DNA of 64,000 nucleotides from Njordibacter sp905182035 (GCF_047730075.1 NZ_CP159831.1:2232001-2296000); one strand, 5' to 3'. Counted from the stretch's first letter, positions 1 through 9,518 are shown. Notes: a model not told the origin generated them from the sequence alone. Program-made: numbers and translations.

Positions 1-58
1 CAGGGCCTTTCTTTAAGTGTCTTCTTGCTTCAGGGGCCCAGCGTTGGAAATCAGCCAT
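1..58 (-). CDS. mrdB: Probable RodA/MrdB, N-terminal fragment cut by window edge
   Basis: An ATG at 58 overlaps the mrdA stop codon in the arrangement ATGGCTGA and opens a frame that runs off the window (MADFQRWAPEARR...). In most gammaproteobacteria mrdA is followed directly by mrdB (rodA), the SEDS glycosyltransferase partner of PBP2 in lateral wall synthesis. The identification rests on position and on translational coupling. Nineteen codons are too few to recognise the family. Confidence 0.5.
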   Translation of the reverse strand, partial: MADFQRWAPEARRHLKKGP

Positions 59-1976
59 CGTTTGTAGCCCCATCCTTCTCTTCAGCCTTCTCTTCAGCCT
101 TCTCTTCAGCCATAGCACCCAAAATACGCACATCAAACAGCTTACGTGCCAAAGGTGCCGCAGCGGAACTACCACCACCACCATTTTCAATTATTACCGC
201 TAGAACAATCACTGGATCTTTGGCCGGTGCCCAGCCAATGTATAGGCCATGATCGCGAAATCGTTCGGCAATTTTTTCAGCATCATAGGTGTCATCCTGC
301 TTGATGCCTAATACTTGAGCTGTGCCAGTTTTGCCAGCTATTTTATAGCTGCTGTCAGCACCACTGCGTCGTCCAGTACCTTTTTTACCATGCATAACGT
401 CAACCATCGCATTGTGGATTTTGTTCCAATCACTAGTGCGCTTTAACTCAATATTAACTGGCTGCTTAGGGTCGTTGCGGCCTATGTCACTAACCTTTTC
501 CACGGCCTGGCCATCGATGGCTTTTATCATTCGGATTTGATGCCATTGGCCTTTATTGGCGAGTAACATGGCCATAGTTGCTAACTGTGTTGGTGTGGCC
601 GATAAAAAGCCTTGGCCAATACCTAAGTTTAATGAATCTCCTCGAAACCAGGAGGCATTGCGGTTTGCTCGCTTCCATTTTTTTGTAGGCAAAACAGCCT
701 TTATGGCTTCTGGCTGATCCGCAATAGTAACCTGGCCCAAGCCGAAAAGAGCGAGATACTTTGTCATGGGTGTATTACCCATTAAATGGGCAATACTGTA
801 ATAAAAAGTGTCTACAGATTCAACGATAGACTTGTGCATGTTGACTCGCCCATGGCCCCCTTCTTTCCAATCGCGATAAAGGCGTCCATCTTCGGTAAGT
901 TGGTAATAACCAGGGTCCCAAATGGAATATTTACGGGATATGATGCCAGAGTCAATACCTGCAATGGCAATCACTGGTTTTACCGTTGAGGCCGGCGGGT
1001 AACGACCACGCAGTGCTCGGTTAAACAATGGCAGGTCGTCAGATTTTCGCAGTGCTTGGTAATTAGCATTGCTAATGCCAGTAACGAATTGATTAGCTCC
1101 ATAGCTTGGCGCACTGGCCATAGCTAACACACCACCTGTTCTAGGATCGATAGCCACAATCGCACCACGCTTACCCTCTAACAGCTTCGCTGCAGTTTGC
1201 TGCAATTGCGCATCTAAAAATAGGGTAATGTCCTTCCCTGGCACAGGCTCAAGGCGGTCTAACACTTGTATAACTCGGCCTCTGGCATTAGTCTCTACGG
1301 TTTGGTAGCCCACAGTTCCATGTAATTCCGTTTCGTAATAACGTTCTACGCCTAACTTTCCGACGTGCTCAGTGGCACTGTAATTAGTGCTATCAAGCTT
1401 AGCGAGTTCACGGTCGTTAATACGGCCCACATAACCTAATGCATGCACAAAACCCTCGTCCGAAGGGTAGTATCGGACTAAATCAGGAACGATTCTCACG
1501 CCTGGAAGGCGGTGTTGATTAACAATAATTTGGGCGATTTCTGTTTGATTCAATTGAAAGCTTAATGCCACTGGGCTATGGGGCCTACGGGGCTGATTTA
1601 AGCGGCGTTTAAAGCGTTTTATATCGCCTTCATCGATAGTAATAACTTGAGCCAACTCGGCTAGGACCCCATCAATACTGCCCCGCCCACCTGCTAACTG
1701 TTCGGGCACTAAGGTTAAAATATGACTGGCACGATTGCCCGCTAATAAGTCGCCATTAGTGTCGTATATTAATCCCCTAGTAGGTGCGATAGCTTGTAAT
1801 TGCTGGCGATTATCATCCGATTCAGTGACATAGTGCTGGTGTTGCCAGACTTGCAAATAAGCCAACCGGGAAACAATGCCTGCAAAGACTAATACAATAA
1901 GAAATAGGGCCCACCAAAGACGTGCCTTAAATTGGCTTACTTCTTGGTGCTGATTATTCATTTGTGACCAAGGCAT
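51..1976 (-). CDS. mrdA: Penicillin-binding protein 2, peptidoglycan transpeptidase of the elongasome
   Basis: Class B PBP that cross-links peptidoglycan during rod elongation. It is anchored by one N-terminal membrane segment (about residues 19-40) and acts in the periplasm. The transpeptidase motifs are complete: STVK with the nucleophile at Ser330, SVD at 387-389 and KTG at 549-551. The dimerisation/pedestal domain precedes them. The length of 641 aa is usual for the family. The C-terminal tail carries three AEEK repeats from a 12-bp tandem repeat. It starts a cell-wall operon whose next gene overlaps its stop. rlmH, rsfS and nadD lie upstream on the same strand, the usual order in this class. 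An alternative start is Met6. Confidence 0.95.
   Translation of the reverse strand: MPWSQMNNQHQEVSQFKARLWWALFLIVLVFAGIVSRLAYLQVWQHQHYVTESDDNRQQLQAIAPTRGLIYDTNGDLLAGNRASHILTLVPEQLAGGRGSIDGVLAELAQVITIDEGDIKRFKRRLNQPRRPHSPVALSFQLNQTEIAQIIVNQHRLPGVRIVPDLVRYYPSDEGFVHALGYVGRINDRELAKLDSTNYSATEHVGKLGVERYYETELHGTVGYQTVETNARGRVIQVLDRLEPVPGKDITLFLDAQLQQTAAKLLEGKRGAIVAIDPRTGGVLAMASAPSYGANQFVTGISNANYQALRKSDDLPLFNRALRGRYPPASTVKPVIAIAGIDSGIISRKYSIWDPGYYQLTEDGRLYRDWKEGGHGRVNMHKSIVESVDTFYYSIAHLMGNTPMTKYLALFGLGQVTIADQPEAIKAVLPTKKWKRANRNASWFRGDSLNLGIGQGFLSATPTQLATMAMLLANKGQWHQIRMIKAIDGQAVEKVSDIGRNDPKQPVNIELKRTSDWNKIHNAMVDVMHGKKGTGRRSGADSSYKIAGKTGTAQVLGIKQDDTYDAEKIAERFRDHGLYIGWAPAKDPVIVLAVIIENGGGGSSAAAPLARKLFDVRILGAMAEEKAEEKAEEKDGATNDG
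74..109 (-). repeat. 12-bp tandem repeat (3 units) in the mrdA 3' end
   Basis: Three perfect copies of ccttctcttcag on the plus strand encode (AEEK)x3 near the PBP2 C-terminus. In-frame repeats like this can change copy number by slippage without breaking the frame. Confidence 0.9.
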
Positions 1977-1987
1977 AATATGGTCAG

Positions 1988-2455
1988 CTACTTATGGTAG
2001 GGGTGGTTATTGAGCAAACTCCAAGCGCGGTATATTTGCTCAGCTAATAACACACGTACTAACGGGTGGGGTAACGTGAGGGGAGATAAAGACCAGCGTT
2101 GGTCCGCCCTTGCCACACAGTCCTGGGCTAATCCATCTGGCCCACCCACCAACAGAGTGACATTACGACCACCCATACGCCAATCACCGCATTGTTTAGC
2201 CAGTTGCTCGGTACTCCAAGATTTACCAAGTACATCAAGTGCGATAACGTGGTCTTGGGCTGGGATAGAGGCCAACATCTGTTCACCTTCCTTAGCAATA
2301 GCACGTTTTAAATCCGCACCTTTGCCTCGAAAACCTAAACCCAATTCCTGTAATTTTAGTTGCATGTCACTAGGCATACGGCGAGCATACTCGTCATAGC
2401 CTTGAGTGATCCAAGCAGGCATTTTAGTGCCCACTGCTAGCAACTTAATTTTCAT
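1988..2455 (-). CDS. rlmH: 23S rRNA pseudouridine-1915 N3-methyltransferase RlmH
   Basis: SPOUT-class methyltransferase that modifies Psi1915 in helix 69 of 23S rRNA on the assembled 70S ribosome. The protein is 155 aa, the standard length, and starts MKIKLLAVGTK. The knot region shows the typical LLVGGPDGL segment and the C-terminal LPHPLVRVLLAEQIYRAW signature. Its ATG directly follows the rsfS stop, so the two are translationally linked. It sits between rsfS and mrdA as in Pseudomonas and E. coli. Confidence 0.96.
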   Translation of the reverse strand: MKIKLLAVGTKMPAWITQGYDEYARRMPSDMQLKLQELGLGFRGKGADLKRAIAKEGEQMLASIPAQDHVIALDVLGKSWSTEQLAKQCGDWRMGGRNVTLLVGGPDGLAQDCVARADQRWSLSPLTLPHPLVRVLLAEQIYRAWSLLNNHPYHK

Positions 2456-2824
2456 TTATACGATGGGCTCTACAACGCTAGATAAATTTTCTTTAAGGGC
2501 TGGGTTCCACAAACGCTCTAAGTCGTAGAACTCACGAGCTTCAGCTTGCATCACGTGTACCACAACATCACCAAGATCTGACAATACCCAGTCGCCACTC
2601 ATTTCACCTTCAATACCCAAAGGTGCAACACCACTTTGTTTAGCTTTGAATGACACTTCGTCGGCTAGGGATTTTACATGACGGTTAGATGTTCCAGTAG
2701 CGATCACCATATAGTCAGTGACGTTTGATAAGCCACGCACATCTAACTGCACGATGTCTTTGCCCTTCATGTCTTCTAGAGCGCTGGTGATCAATGTTAA
2801 TAAGTCTTCAATGGGCATAGCCAT
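2456..2824 (-). CDS. rsfS: Ribosomal silencing factor RsfS
   Basis: RsfS binds ribosomal protein L14 and blocks 30S-50S joining during starvation. The 122-aa protein has the family core, including KGKDIVQLDVRGLSNVTDYMV and the later EGEMSGDWVLSDLGDVVVHVM segment. It lies between nadD and rlmH, the conserved order, and its stop abuts the rlmH start. A second in-frame ATG two codons in is an equally possible start. Confidence 0.95.
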   Translation of the reverse strand: MAMPIEDLLTLITSALEDMKGKDIVQLDVRGLSNVTDYMVIATGTSNRHVKSLADEVSFKAKQSGVAPLGIEGEMSGDWVLSDLGDVVVHVMQAEAREFYDLERLWNPALKENLSSVVEPIV

Positions 2825-2842
2825 AATTCGTGTTCCAAAAAT

Positions 2843-3535
2843 CTAATTAATGCCGTATAGGCTTTGGCTTGCAATGTATTGTGCCACTGCAGGCGCTAAT
2901 TCTGTTGCGCTTGGTTTAAGACCTAAGCACAGCTGTTGCCGTATCTGCGTCGCAGATACCGCATGTTGCCCTAATTTCAGGTGGGCCACCTGACCAGATG
3001 GCGAAGCTAACAAATGTTTAGCGTCCTCCACTTTATGAGTTGCATACCAGGTAAGCAGCTCAGGATCCTGCGGCCAGTAGGTTGCGGGCCTAGTAAGCAC
3101 TAACACATGCCCATAATCTAATAATTCTTGCCAACGATGCCATTGCCGTAACCCAGCAAAAGCATCCATTCCCATGCACCATATTAATGGCATAATAGGG
3201 CCTATTTCTTGCCTTACTTCGGCCATAGTGGACACACTATAACTTGGCCCTTGACGTTTGACCTCACGTGTATCCATGGCTAATTCGTCATGGGCATCAA
3301 TAGCCAAAGCCAACATCTCTGCCCTCTGCTCTGCTGTTGCTACGGGCCTTTGCCGATGGGCAGGTTGGCTATTAGGTAGCAGTTGTACCGGTTGCACACC
3401 TAAGTATTTACTCAGCTCAATGGCTGATGACACGTGACCTTGATGTATTGGATCAAAGGTGCCACCCCACAACAGCTTAACTGTGGCTGCAGGGCTAGCA
3501 TTAAACTCGGGTATGACCATCACCAAAAACCACAT
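2843..3535 (-). CDS. nadD: Nicotinate-nucleotide adenylyltransferase NadD
   Basis: Transfers AMP from ATP to nicotinate mononucleotide in NAD synthesis. The nucleotidyltransferase motif GGTFDPIHQGH is near the N-terminus, and the C-terminal SATQIRQ corresponds to the family's ISSTxIR motif. The first ATG (3535) overlaps the end of proA. A second ATG at 3520 gives a shorter leader. Neither has a good Shine-Dalgarno sequence, so the start is uncertain, but both overlap proA and imply translational coupling. Confidence 0.93.
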   Translation of the reverse strand: MWFLVMVIPEFNASPAATVKLLWGGTFDPIHQGHVSSAIELSKYLGVQPVQLLPNSQPAHRQRPVATAEQRAEMLALAIDAHDELAMDTREVKRQGPSYSVSTMAEVRQEIGPIMPLIWCMGMDAFAGLRQWHRWQELLDYGHVLVLTRPATYWPQDPELLTWYATHKVEDAKHLLASPSGQVAHLKLGQHAVSATQIRQQLCLGLKPSATELAPAVAQYIASQSLYGIN

Positions 3536-4769
3536 ACTTCTGTGACGTTAGGCCTTGTAGCCCAACAGGTCCGCGGGCGTGTATCTTGTCTGTAGAGATG
3601 CCAATTTCTGCACCAAGGCCGTATTCAAAACCGTCTGCAAAAGCCGTGGACGCATTTATCATCACAGAGCTTGAATCCACCCGCGCTATAAACTCACGGG
3701 CCTTGGTGTAATTTTCACTGACCATGGCATCTGTATGGTGGGAGCCATAAACATTAATGTGCTCGATAGCCGCCTCCATATCTGCTACAACTTTAACGGA
3801 CAGCACAGCTGCTAAATACTCTGCATACCAATCGTCTTCTGTGGCAGCAACAATAGTACCTTGGTAGCTTCCTACTTGGACCATGGCACGCGGACACAAG
3901 CGCAGCTCAATATCAAACTCTTGTAAACCTTGAGCCAACTGAGGTAATAACTCTTCTGCACGAGACTCGGCGATCAACAAAGACTCCATGGCGTTACATA
4001 CACCATAACGTCTAGTTTTGGCATTAATGACAATATTAATAGCCTTGGTAGCATCAGCTTGGTCATCAATATACACGTGACAGTTGCCGTCTAAATGTTT
4101 AATCACGGGAATACGTGCTTCTGCACTCACCCGCTTAATCAGACCCTTGCCACCGCGCGGCACTATGACGTCAACGAATTCTGTCAGAGTAATGAGTTCG
4201 CCTACAGCAGCTCGGTCTGTAGTTTCAATTACCTGGACCGATGCAGCGGGTAATTCTGCTGCGAGCAACCCTTGCTTTACGCACTGAGCGATGGCTTGGT
4301 TTGAATGAGTGGCTTCTGAGCCACCCCTTAAAATGGCAGCATTACCAGATTTAATACATAGGCTAGCGGCATCTACAGTAACGTTGGGGCGGGATTCATA
4401 AATAATTCCCACCACACCCAATGGCACCCGCATTTTACCAAGCTGAATACCAGACGGACGAAAACTCATTTCGGAAATTTCACCTACAGGGTCGGCCAGC
4501 TCTGCAACCTGCCGCAAGCCTAACATCATGGCGTCAATGCCTTCGTCTGTGACCCTAAGGCGGTCCAGCATAGCGTTATCTAAACCGTTATCCCGGCCAG
4601 CAGCTAAATCTTTTTCATTAGCTGCTAATAGGGCAGATCTCGCAGAGTTTAGAGCGCTAGCCATAGCTAAAAGTGCATTGTTTTTTGCCACCGTCGGCGC
4701 TGTCGCCAAAACCGCGGAAGCGGCTTTAGCTTGGGCACCTAATTGTTGCATGTAATCAGCGACAGACAT
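3501..4769 (-). CDS. proA: Gamma-glutamyl phosphate reductase ProA
   Basis: Second step of proline synthesis: NADPH-dependent reduction of L-glutamyl 5-phosphate to glutamate semialdehyde. It is an aldehyde-dehydrogenase-fold enzyme of 422 aa, normal length. The catalytic cysteine is Cys258 in RRYGVCNAME. The IPVIKHLDGNCHVY segment before it and the GLGAEIGIST segment near the C-terminus are typical. Its 3' end overlaps nadD. proB is not in the window. Confidence 0.96.
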   Translation of the reverse strand: MSVADYMQQLGAQAKAASAVLATAPTVAKNNALLAMASALNSARSALLAANEKDLAAGRDNGLDNAMLDRLRVTDEGIDAMMLGLRQVAELADPVGEISEMSFRPSGIQLGKMRVPLGVVGIIYESRPNVTVDAASLCIKSGNAAILRGGSEATHSNQAIAQCVKQGLLAAELPAASVQVIETTDRAAVGELITLTEFVDVIVPRGGKGLIKRVSAEARIPVIKHLDGNCHVYIDDQADATKAINIVINAKTRRYGVCNAMESLLIAESRAEELLPQLAQGLQEFDIELRLCPRAMVQVGSYQGTIVAATEDDWYAEYLAAVLSVKVVADMEAAIEHINVYGSHHTDAMVSENYTKAREFIARVDSSSVMINASTAFADGFEYGLGAEIGISTDKIHARGPVGLQGLTSQKYVVFGDGHTRV

Positions 4770-4868
4770 GACAAAAATCTCTTAAAAACTGTAAAAATAC
4801 TAGCGCACACATTATAGCTCGAATTGAAGTCAAATAGAGTAAAAACCAGCGCAATTACTGGAATTTTT

Positions 4869-5510
4869 CTATTCTCCCCACGCAGGCACTAATGTCTGTG
4901 GCAAACCAAGTTGCGACATAATTCGCGCCACCACAAAATCCACCATATCTGCCACACTTTGCGGACGATTATAAAACCCAGGGCTGGCAGGAATAACCAC
5001 CGCACCCATGCGCGTTAATTTAAGCATATGCTCAAGGTGAATTTCTGAATAAGGCGCTTCTCGTGGCACCAGAATCAATTTACGGCGCTCTTTTAAATGT
5101 ACGTCTGCTGCACGCTCAATAAGATTATTACTTGCCCCACAAGCGATTGCCGACAAACTACCAGTACTGCACGGGCACACCACCATAGCGTCGCCACCAC
5201 CAGAGCCAGATGCCACAGGAGCCATCCATTGCTGCTTAGCAAACACTCGTAACTGGCCCGCCTTCGCTCCATATAACTCACTAAAAAAGGCCTGCATCGC
5301 CGCCGTTGCTGAGGGCACTTTAAGGTCTGTTTCCGTCACCAGCACCACCTGTGCTGCCGCAGAGACCATTAGCGATACTTCACACTGAGCCACCAGCAGA
5401 CATTGCAATAAACGCAAGCCGTACTGAACGCCTGAAGCACCAGTAATGGCCAAAGTTACCTTATAAGGTGCCCTTGAAAGAGATGGCACAGGAGCGTCTG
5501 TTTGATTCAT
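4869..5510 (-). CDS. ubiX: Flavin prenyltransferase UbiX
   Basis: Makes prenylated FMN, the cofactor of the ubiquinone-pathway decarboxylase UbiD. The core LAITGASGVQYGLRLL is the FMN-binding start. The later CPCSTGSLSAIACGASNNLIERAADV and REAPYSEIHLEHML segments are hallmark regions. I start at ATG 5510 (MNQTDAPV), giving 213 aa, the usual size. An upstream ATG at 5579 would add 23 residues not typical of the family. Neither start has a strong ribosome-binding site. Confidence 0.93.
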   Translation of the reverse strand: MNQTDAPVPSLSRAPYKVTLAITGASGVQYGLRLLQCLLVAQCEVSLMVSAAAQVVLVTETDLKVPSATAAMQAFFSELYGAKAGQLRVFAKQQWMAPVASGSGGGDAMVVCPCSTGSLSAIACGASNNLIERAADVHLKERRKLILVPREAPYSEIHLEHMLKLTRMGAVVIPASPGFYNRPQSVADMVDFVVARIMSQLGLPQTLVPAWGE

Positions 5511-5694
5511 AAACTTGTATAAAAAGTGAGTTTCAACATCATTGTACCAGCTAAAAGCGTATAAGCTACCACCGGCCATGGAGGCAAATTACGATAGCTA
5601 CTAGAACTGCATAAAAGGGCAGCAAATTAGACTTAAGCCGCAAGACTTTTTGTGGTAAGTAACATATAATTACGCTCACATTTTATACGCCAGA

Positions 5695-6684
5695 ATGGAC
5701 ACCTCTAAAAATCTCATGTTGAGCCTCAATCAAGCCTTTGAGCAAGCCCAAGTTGACCCACAACTTGTCTCCGTAGTTGACTCTATAACCACCACCTGTA
5801 AAAACATTGCCGAACGCCTGCGTGGCGGTGCCTTAAGTGGCCTATATGGGTCTGCTGAACAAGAAAATGTTCAAGGTGAAATACAGAAAAAACTAGACGT
5901 TATTTCCAACGATTTACTAAAGCAAGCCTTGCTGGCTAATCGTAGCGTTGCCGGCATTGCGTCCGAGGAAGAAGATGATGCTATTGCGGGCAATGCAGAT
6001 GGCCAGTACCTTGTCACATTTGACCCATTAGACGGCAGTTCAAATATCGATATTAACGTTACCGTAGGCACCATTTTTTCTGTGCTAGCTTTGCCCGATG
6101 ATTGCACAGAAGTCACCACAGATAGTTTTTTGCAGGCAGGTCGTAGACAGATAGCTGCAGGTTATGTTTTGTATGGACCTTCTGTAATTCTTGCCATCAC
6201 TACAGGTAAAGGTGTGGCTATGTATAACTTAGGCGCTGATGGCGTTTTTTACCAAACAGAAGACCAAATTCAAGTACCTGAAAGTACAGAAGAATTTGCT
6301 ATCAACATGTCAAATCAACGCTTTTGGCAAGCACCCATGCAAACCTACGTCAATGACTTGTTGCTGGGCGAGGACGGCCCTTTAGGCAAGCGTTTCAACA
6401 TGCGTTGGATTGCTTCCATGGTAGCTGAAGTACACCGAATTTTGACCCGTGGTGGCGTATTTATGTACCCCTATGACAGCCGTGACCCAAGTAAAGCTGG
6501 CAAACTACGCTTAATGTACGAAGGCAACCCCATGAGTTTCCTAATTGAGCAAGCTGGTGGCGCCTCCAGCGATACCCAGAAACCTATCATGGACGTAGAA
6601 CCTCACCATATTCACCAACGTGTGCCGGTGATTTTAGGTTCCAAAGAAGAAGTTGAGCGAGTCAATCGTTACCACCAAGCCTAA
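5695..6684 (+). CDS. fbp: Class I fructose-1,6-bisphosphatase
   Basis: Gluconeogenic enzyme removing the 1-phosphate from fructose 1,6-bisphosphate. It is 329 aa, the usual class I size. The metal-binding site is visible as the EEED cluster followed by TFDPLDGSSNID, and the YPYDSRDPSKAGKLRLMYEGNPMSFLIEQAGG segment is the conserved substrate-binding region. A TATAAT hexamer lies at 5665-5670, but no convincing -35 is seen. ppa follows on the same strand. Confidence 0.95.
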   Translation: MDTSKNLMLSLNQAFEQAQVDPQLVSVVDSITTTCKNIAERLRGGALSGLYGSAEQENVQGEIQKKLDVISNDLLKQALLANRSVAGIASEEEDDAIAGNADGQYLVTFDPLDGSSNIDINVTVGTIFSVLALPDDCTEVTTDSFLQAGRRQIAAGYVLYGPSVILAITTGKGVAMYNLGADGVFYQTEDQIQVPESTEEFAINMSNQRFWQAPMQTYVNDLLLGEDGPLGKRFNMRWIASMVAEVHRILTRGGVFMYPYDSRDPSKAGKLRLMYEGNPMSFLIEQAGGASSDTQKPIMDVEPHHIHQRVPVILGSKEEVERVNRYHQA

Positions 6685-6750
6685 TTGCCATATTGGGTAC
6701 TATATTAGTTATCATACCGTTATTAACCATTATTAGGATCAGACTAGATC

Positions 6751-7278
6751 ATGAGCTACCAAAACATCCCAGCCGGTAAAGATTTACCTAACGACATCTA
6801 CGTTGTGATTGAAATTCCAGCCAACAGCAGCCCCGTTAAGTACGAAATTGACAAACACACAGATGCTTTATTTGTTGACCGATTCATGGCTTCACCAATG
6901 TTTTACCCAGCCAACTACGGCTACATAAACAACACCCTTGCCGACGATGGCGATGCTCTAGACGTATTAGTTGTTACGCCTAACCCTGTTGTACCAGGCA
7001 GTGTTATCCGTTGTCGCCCAGTGGGCGTTTTGAACATGACTGATGAAGCTGGCGAAGACGCTAAGCTTCTAGCTGTACCTCATGAAAAGCTAACACAAGC
7101 ATACAACGACGTGCAGGACATTACCGACTTACCAGAAATATTACGTAACCAAATCAAAGAGTTCTTTGAAAACTATAAGAACCTAGAAAAAGGTAAGTGG
7201 GTTAAGGTTGAAAGCTGGGAAGGCGTAGAGTCTGCCAAGGCCAAAATCCAAGTGGCCGCTGCTGCTTTCAAAGGCTAA
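6751..7278 (+). CDS. ppa: Soluble inorganic pyrophosphatase (family I)
   Basis: Hydrolyses pyrophosphate to drive biosynthetic reactions forward. It is 175 aa, standard for the hexameric bacterial enzyme. Family residues are seen in KYEIDKHT, FYPANYGYI and DDGDALDVLV, the last holding the catalytic aspartates. An AGGATC element upstream can serve as ribosome-binding site. A hairpin follows the stop. Confidence 0.97.
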   Translation: MSYQNIPAGKDLPNDIYVVIEIPANSSPVKYEIDKHTDALFVDRFMASPMFYPANYGYINNTLADDGDALDVLVVTPNPVVPGSVIRCRPVGVLNMTDEAGEDAKLLAVPHEKLTQAYNDVQDITDLPEILRNQIKEFFENYKNLEKGKWVKVESWEGVESAKAKIQVAAAAFKG

Positions 7279-7288
7279 GTTCTTCACG

Positions 7289-7315
7289 ATCGCCTCACTG
7301 CGTTTGCGATGAGGC
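7289..7315 (+). terminator. Possible hairpin terminator after ppa
   Basis: GCCTCA at 7292-7297 pairs with TGAGGC at 7310-7315, and ATCGC/GCGAT form an alternative overlapping stem. There is no real T-run, so termination is only a suggestion. The hairpin lies between convergent ppa and the DUF2333 gene. Confidence 0.4.
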
Positions 7316-7325
7316 AATTTACAGA

Positions 7326-8336
7326 TCAACCTTGAGTTAACAACCCCCTTAAGTCTATGATAGCCGCGTTGGCACGAGCTATATAAGACGCCATTACTAA
7401 AGAGTGGTTAGCCACCAAACCAAAGCCTGAGCCATTCATAACCATAGGGCTCCATAAGGTTTCTTGGGTCGCCTCCAACTCACGTATAATTTGCCGCAAA
7501 CTCACCAACGCATTTTTCTTTTCTAACACTGACTTAAAATCTATCTCGACGGCACGAAATAGTTGAATCAATGCCCAACTGGCGCCACGCGCCTCATAAA
7601 ACACATCATCGATTTCTGACCAGGGTGTTTTAATTTCTAGTTCAGTGGCGGCAGTGGTCGATTGCGTTGCTGAAGCATCTCCCGCCAAGTCTGTATTTAA
7701 ACGTTTTTGGCCTACACTAGCACTAAGGCGTTGCGACAAGCTGCCCAAACGGGTTTCTACATCGCCTAGCCAGCGCGTTAAGTTATCTGCACGGGCATAA
7801 AACTGCGCCTGACTTTGTTGCTGATCTGCCAGCCGATCCAAGTAACGTATGAGTGCATCGGCACCAGTACGATATTCGCCTTCACTTGACGGCAACATCC
7901 AGCTTTCGCTGTCAAAGTTAAATTGTGGTTCTGCAATAGCCAGATCCATATCTTCAGTAGACTGCGATTGAGAACGGCTAAAATCTTTGCGCATCGCCCG
8001 GGATAAATCACGCACTTGAATTAACACGCCGTATTCCCAGTTAGGAATATTATCCATCCACACCCCCGGCAGGGAAACATCGTTCGAGAGATAACCACCA
8101 GGTTTATCCATTAAGGTGTTAGCCAGATGCAGTAGAGCTTTAGTGGTGGCTGCTCCTGTTACGGTCTGGGAGTTTGGTAGTGGTGAAACATCAGGTTCGC
8201 TATTCCAATAAAAGCCTAATATCGACGCCATTAATAAATATACCAACAAAAGAGCGCCAGCAGCCCTAATAATCCAGTGCCGCCCATCAACATAATCTTC
8301 TTTAATATTGAGTAATCCCTGCTTAATATTCGGCAT
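7326..8336 (-). CDS. DUF2333 family membrane-anchored protein
   Basis: 336 aa, with one membrane segment at about residues 23-43 followed by a long extracytoplasmic part rich in predicted helices. The pattern of HLANTLMDKPGGYLSNDVSLPGVWMDN and NWEYGVLIQVRDLSRAMRKDFSRSQ matches DUF2333, a family known from Pseudomonas and Marinobacter relatives without an assigned function. It is downstream of a lipoprotein gene on the same strand and may be co-transcribed with it. A role in the envelope is inferred from topology only. Confidence 0.8.
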   Translation of the reverse strand: MPNIKQGLLNIKEDYVDGRHWIIRAAGALLLVYLLMASILGFYWNSEPDVSPLPNSQTVTGAATTKALLHLANTLMDKPGGYLSNDVSLPGVWMDNIPNWEYGVLIQVRDLSRAMRKDFSRSQSQSTEDMDLAIAEPQFNFDSESWMLPSSEGEYRTGADALIRYLDRLADQQQSQAQFYARADNLTRWLGDVETRLGSLSQRLSASVGQKRLNTDLAGDASATQSTTAATELEIKTPWSEIDDVFYEARGASWALIQLFRAVEIDFKSVLEKKNALVSLRQIIRELEATQETLWSPMVMNGSGFGLVANHSLVMASYIARANAAIIDLRGLLTQG

Positions 8337-8419
8337 CGTTAATTCCTTTGTGTATTGCTTTGTGTATTGCCTTGTATATAGTCTTTCATATCGCCCCTAG
8401 AACTCGAACTTATATGGTG

Positions 8420-9361
8420 TTAGTTGGAGTAAGCTTGAAGTTCATCTTTGCGAGCAAGGTAGTTAACCTCTAAACGTGCCGGCTGACTATGTTTAATATT
8501 AGCCCTAATTCGTTGCTCTGGATCTGCACTATTCATGGTTTGATATACCCAGCGCGCCTGAACGTCCTTAGGTGCCACAATCAGCATAGTGGCCTGCAAA
8601 TTTTGGGCTTTTTGCGCCACCACCACTAACCACTGAGCTAGTCGATCATCCTGCTGATCTATAAGCGTAGTCGGTAAAAGTAGCTTTTGGTTACGCATGA
8701 CCGGTACTGCGGTTTCTGGCCCACCCCCCACCGCCACTTGCGGCTTAACGGCATGGCTCTCTATCAACTTTCTCATAGTAGTTAACTGGCCATGCTTAGG
8801 CATGACCTTTTTAGCTCGAGACAAAAAAACTCGTGCTTGCTGCACCTTACCGTTGGTAAGGCTAGCTTGTAATAATTCATAATAGCGCTGAACGATTTTT
8901 TCCAAGGCTGCTAATGCTTGAGGGTTACGAGGTTCTTTCGTTAACACTCTAGTTAAATAATAGTATGCACTTTCACCCGTAGGAGTGGTTAATTTATCTT
9001 GCTCAAAGGCCCAACCGGCTTCGCCTAACCAAAAAGCAATGCTATCAGTAGGCTTGTTACTAGATTGCACAGCCACAGGCGTGGTTTTATTAGCTACAGA
9101 AACAACTGGTACCACTGGTTTGATATTGGACGGCGTGGTTAAAGTCAGTTCTGACGGCGTGGTTAAAGACAGTTCTGACGGCGTGGTTAAAGACAGTTCT
9201 GAGGTTGGTATTAAGGACCTATCTACAACCTGATCGTTTACAACAGGAACTGCCTCAGAGCTAATTGGTGGCTGGGTAGCGCAGGCTGTAAGCATTAAAA
9301 ACACATTTACCGCAATAACAGCCCGAGGTCTGAATAGAGGTTGGAGGTATGGCAACGTCAT
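8420..9361 (-). CDS. Putative repeat-bearing lipoprotein
   Basis: 313 aa; I do not recognise the family. A hydrophobic leader ends in the lipobox-like LTAC, predicting a lipid-modified cysteine. Three 8-residue repeats follow (SELSLTTP, SELSLTTP, SELTLTTP), probably a flexible linker. A helical middle region (AYYYLTRVLTKEPRNPQALAAL onward) resembles a TPR-type fold. The gene lies upstream of the DUF2333 gene and divergent from aroQ. The start at 9361 lacks a good ribosome-binding site. Confidence 0.6.
   Translation of the reverse strand: MTLPYLQPLFRPRAVIAVNVFLMLTACATQPPISSEAVPVVNDQVVDRSLIPTSELSLTTPSELSLTTPSELTLTTPSNIKPVVPVVSVANKTTPVAVQSSNKPTDSIAFWLGEAGWAFEQDKLTTPTGESAYYYLTRVLTKEPRNPQALAALEKIVQRYYELLQASLTNGKVQQARVFLSRAKKVMPKHGQLTTMRKLIESHAVKPQVAVGGGPETAVPVMRNQKLLLPTTLIDQQDDRLAQWLVVVAQKAQNLQATMLIVAPKDVQARWVYQTMNSADPEQRIRANIKHSQPARLEVNYLARKDELQAYSN
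9129..9200 (-). repeat. 24-bp tandem repeat (3 units) in the lipoprotein gene
   Basis: Three adjacent 24-bp units beginning gacggcgtggttaaag (9129-9152, 9153-9176, 9177-9200) are identical except for one base in the first unit. They encode the SELxLTTP linker repeats. Such near-identical units suggest recent expansion. Confidence 0.93.
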
Positions 9362-9518
9362 AAAATTGAATCCGAAATAATTTACACCCTTAAGAGTAAC
9401 AGACGCGAGAAGACTCCTCTAGGACTAAATAAAGTACAAAAACTTCGGCAAAATCCTACCAACCTGCTATCATCTTCCATCAACTTCATTAATTTGTTGC
9501 AGCAATGGAAAGTATTTA

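Noticed and set aside
8697..9233. Plus-strand frames across the lipoprotein gene
   Set aside because: Antisense shadows of the repeats; no ribosome-binding site or family similarity.
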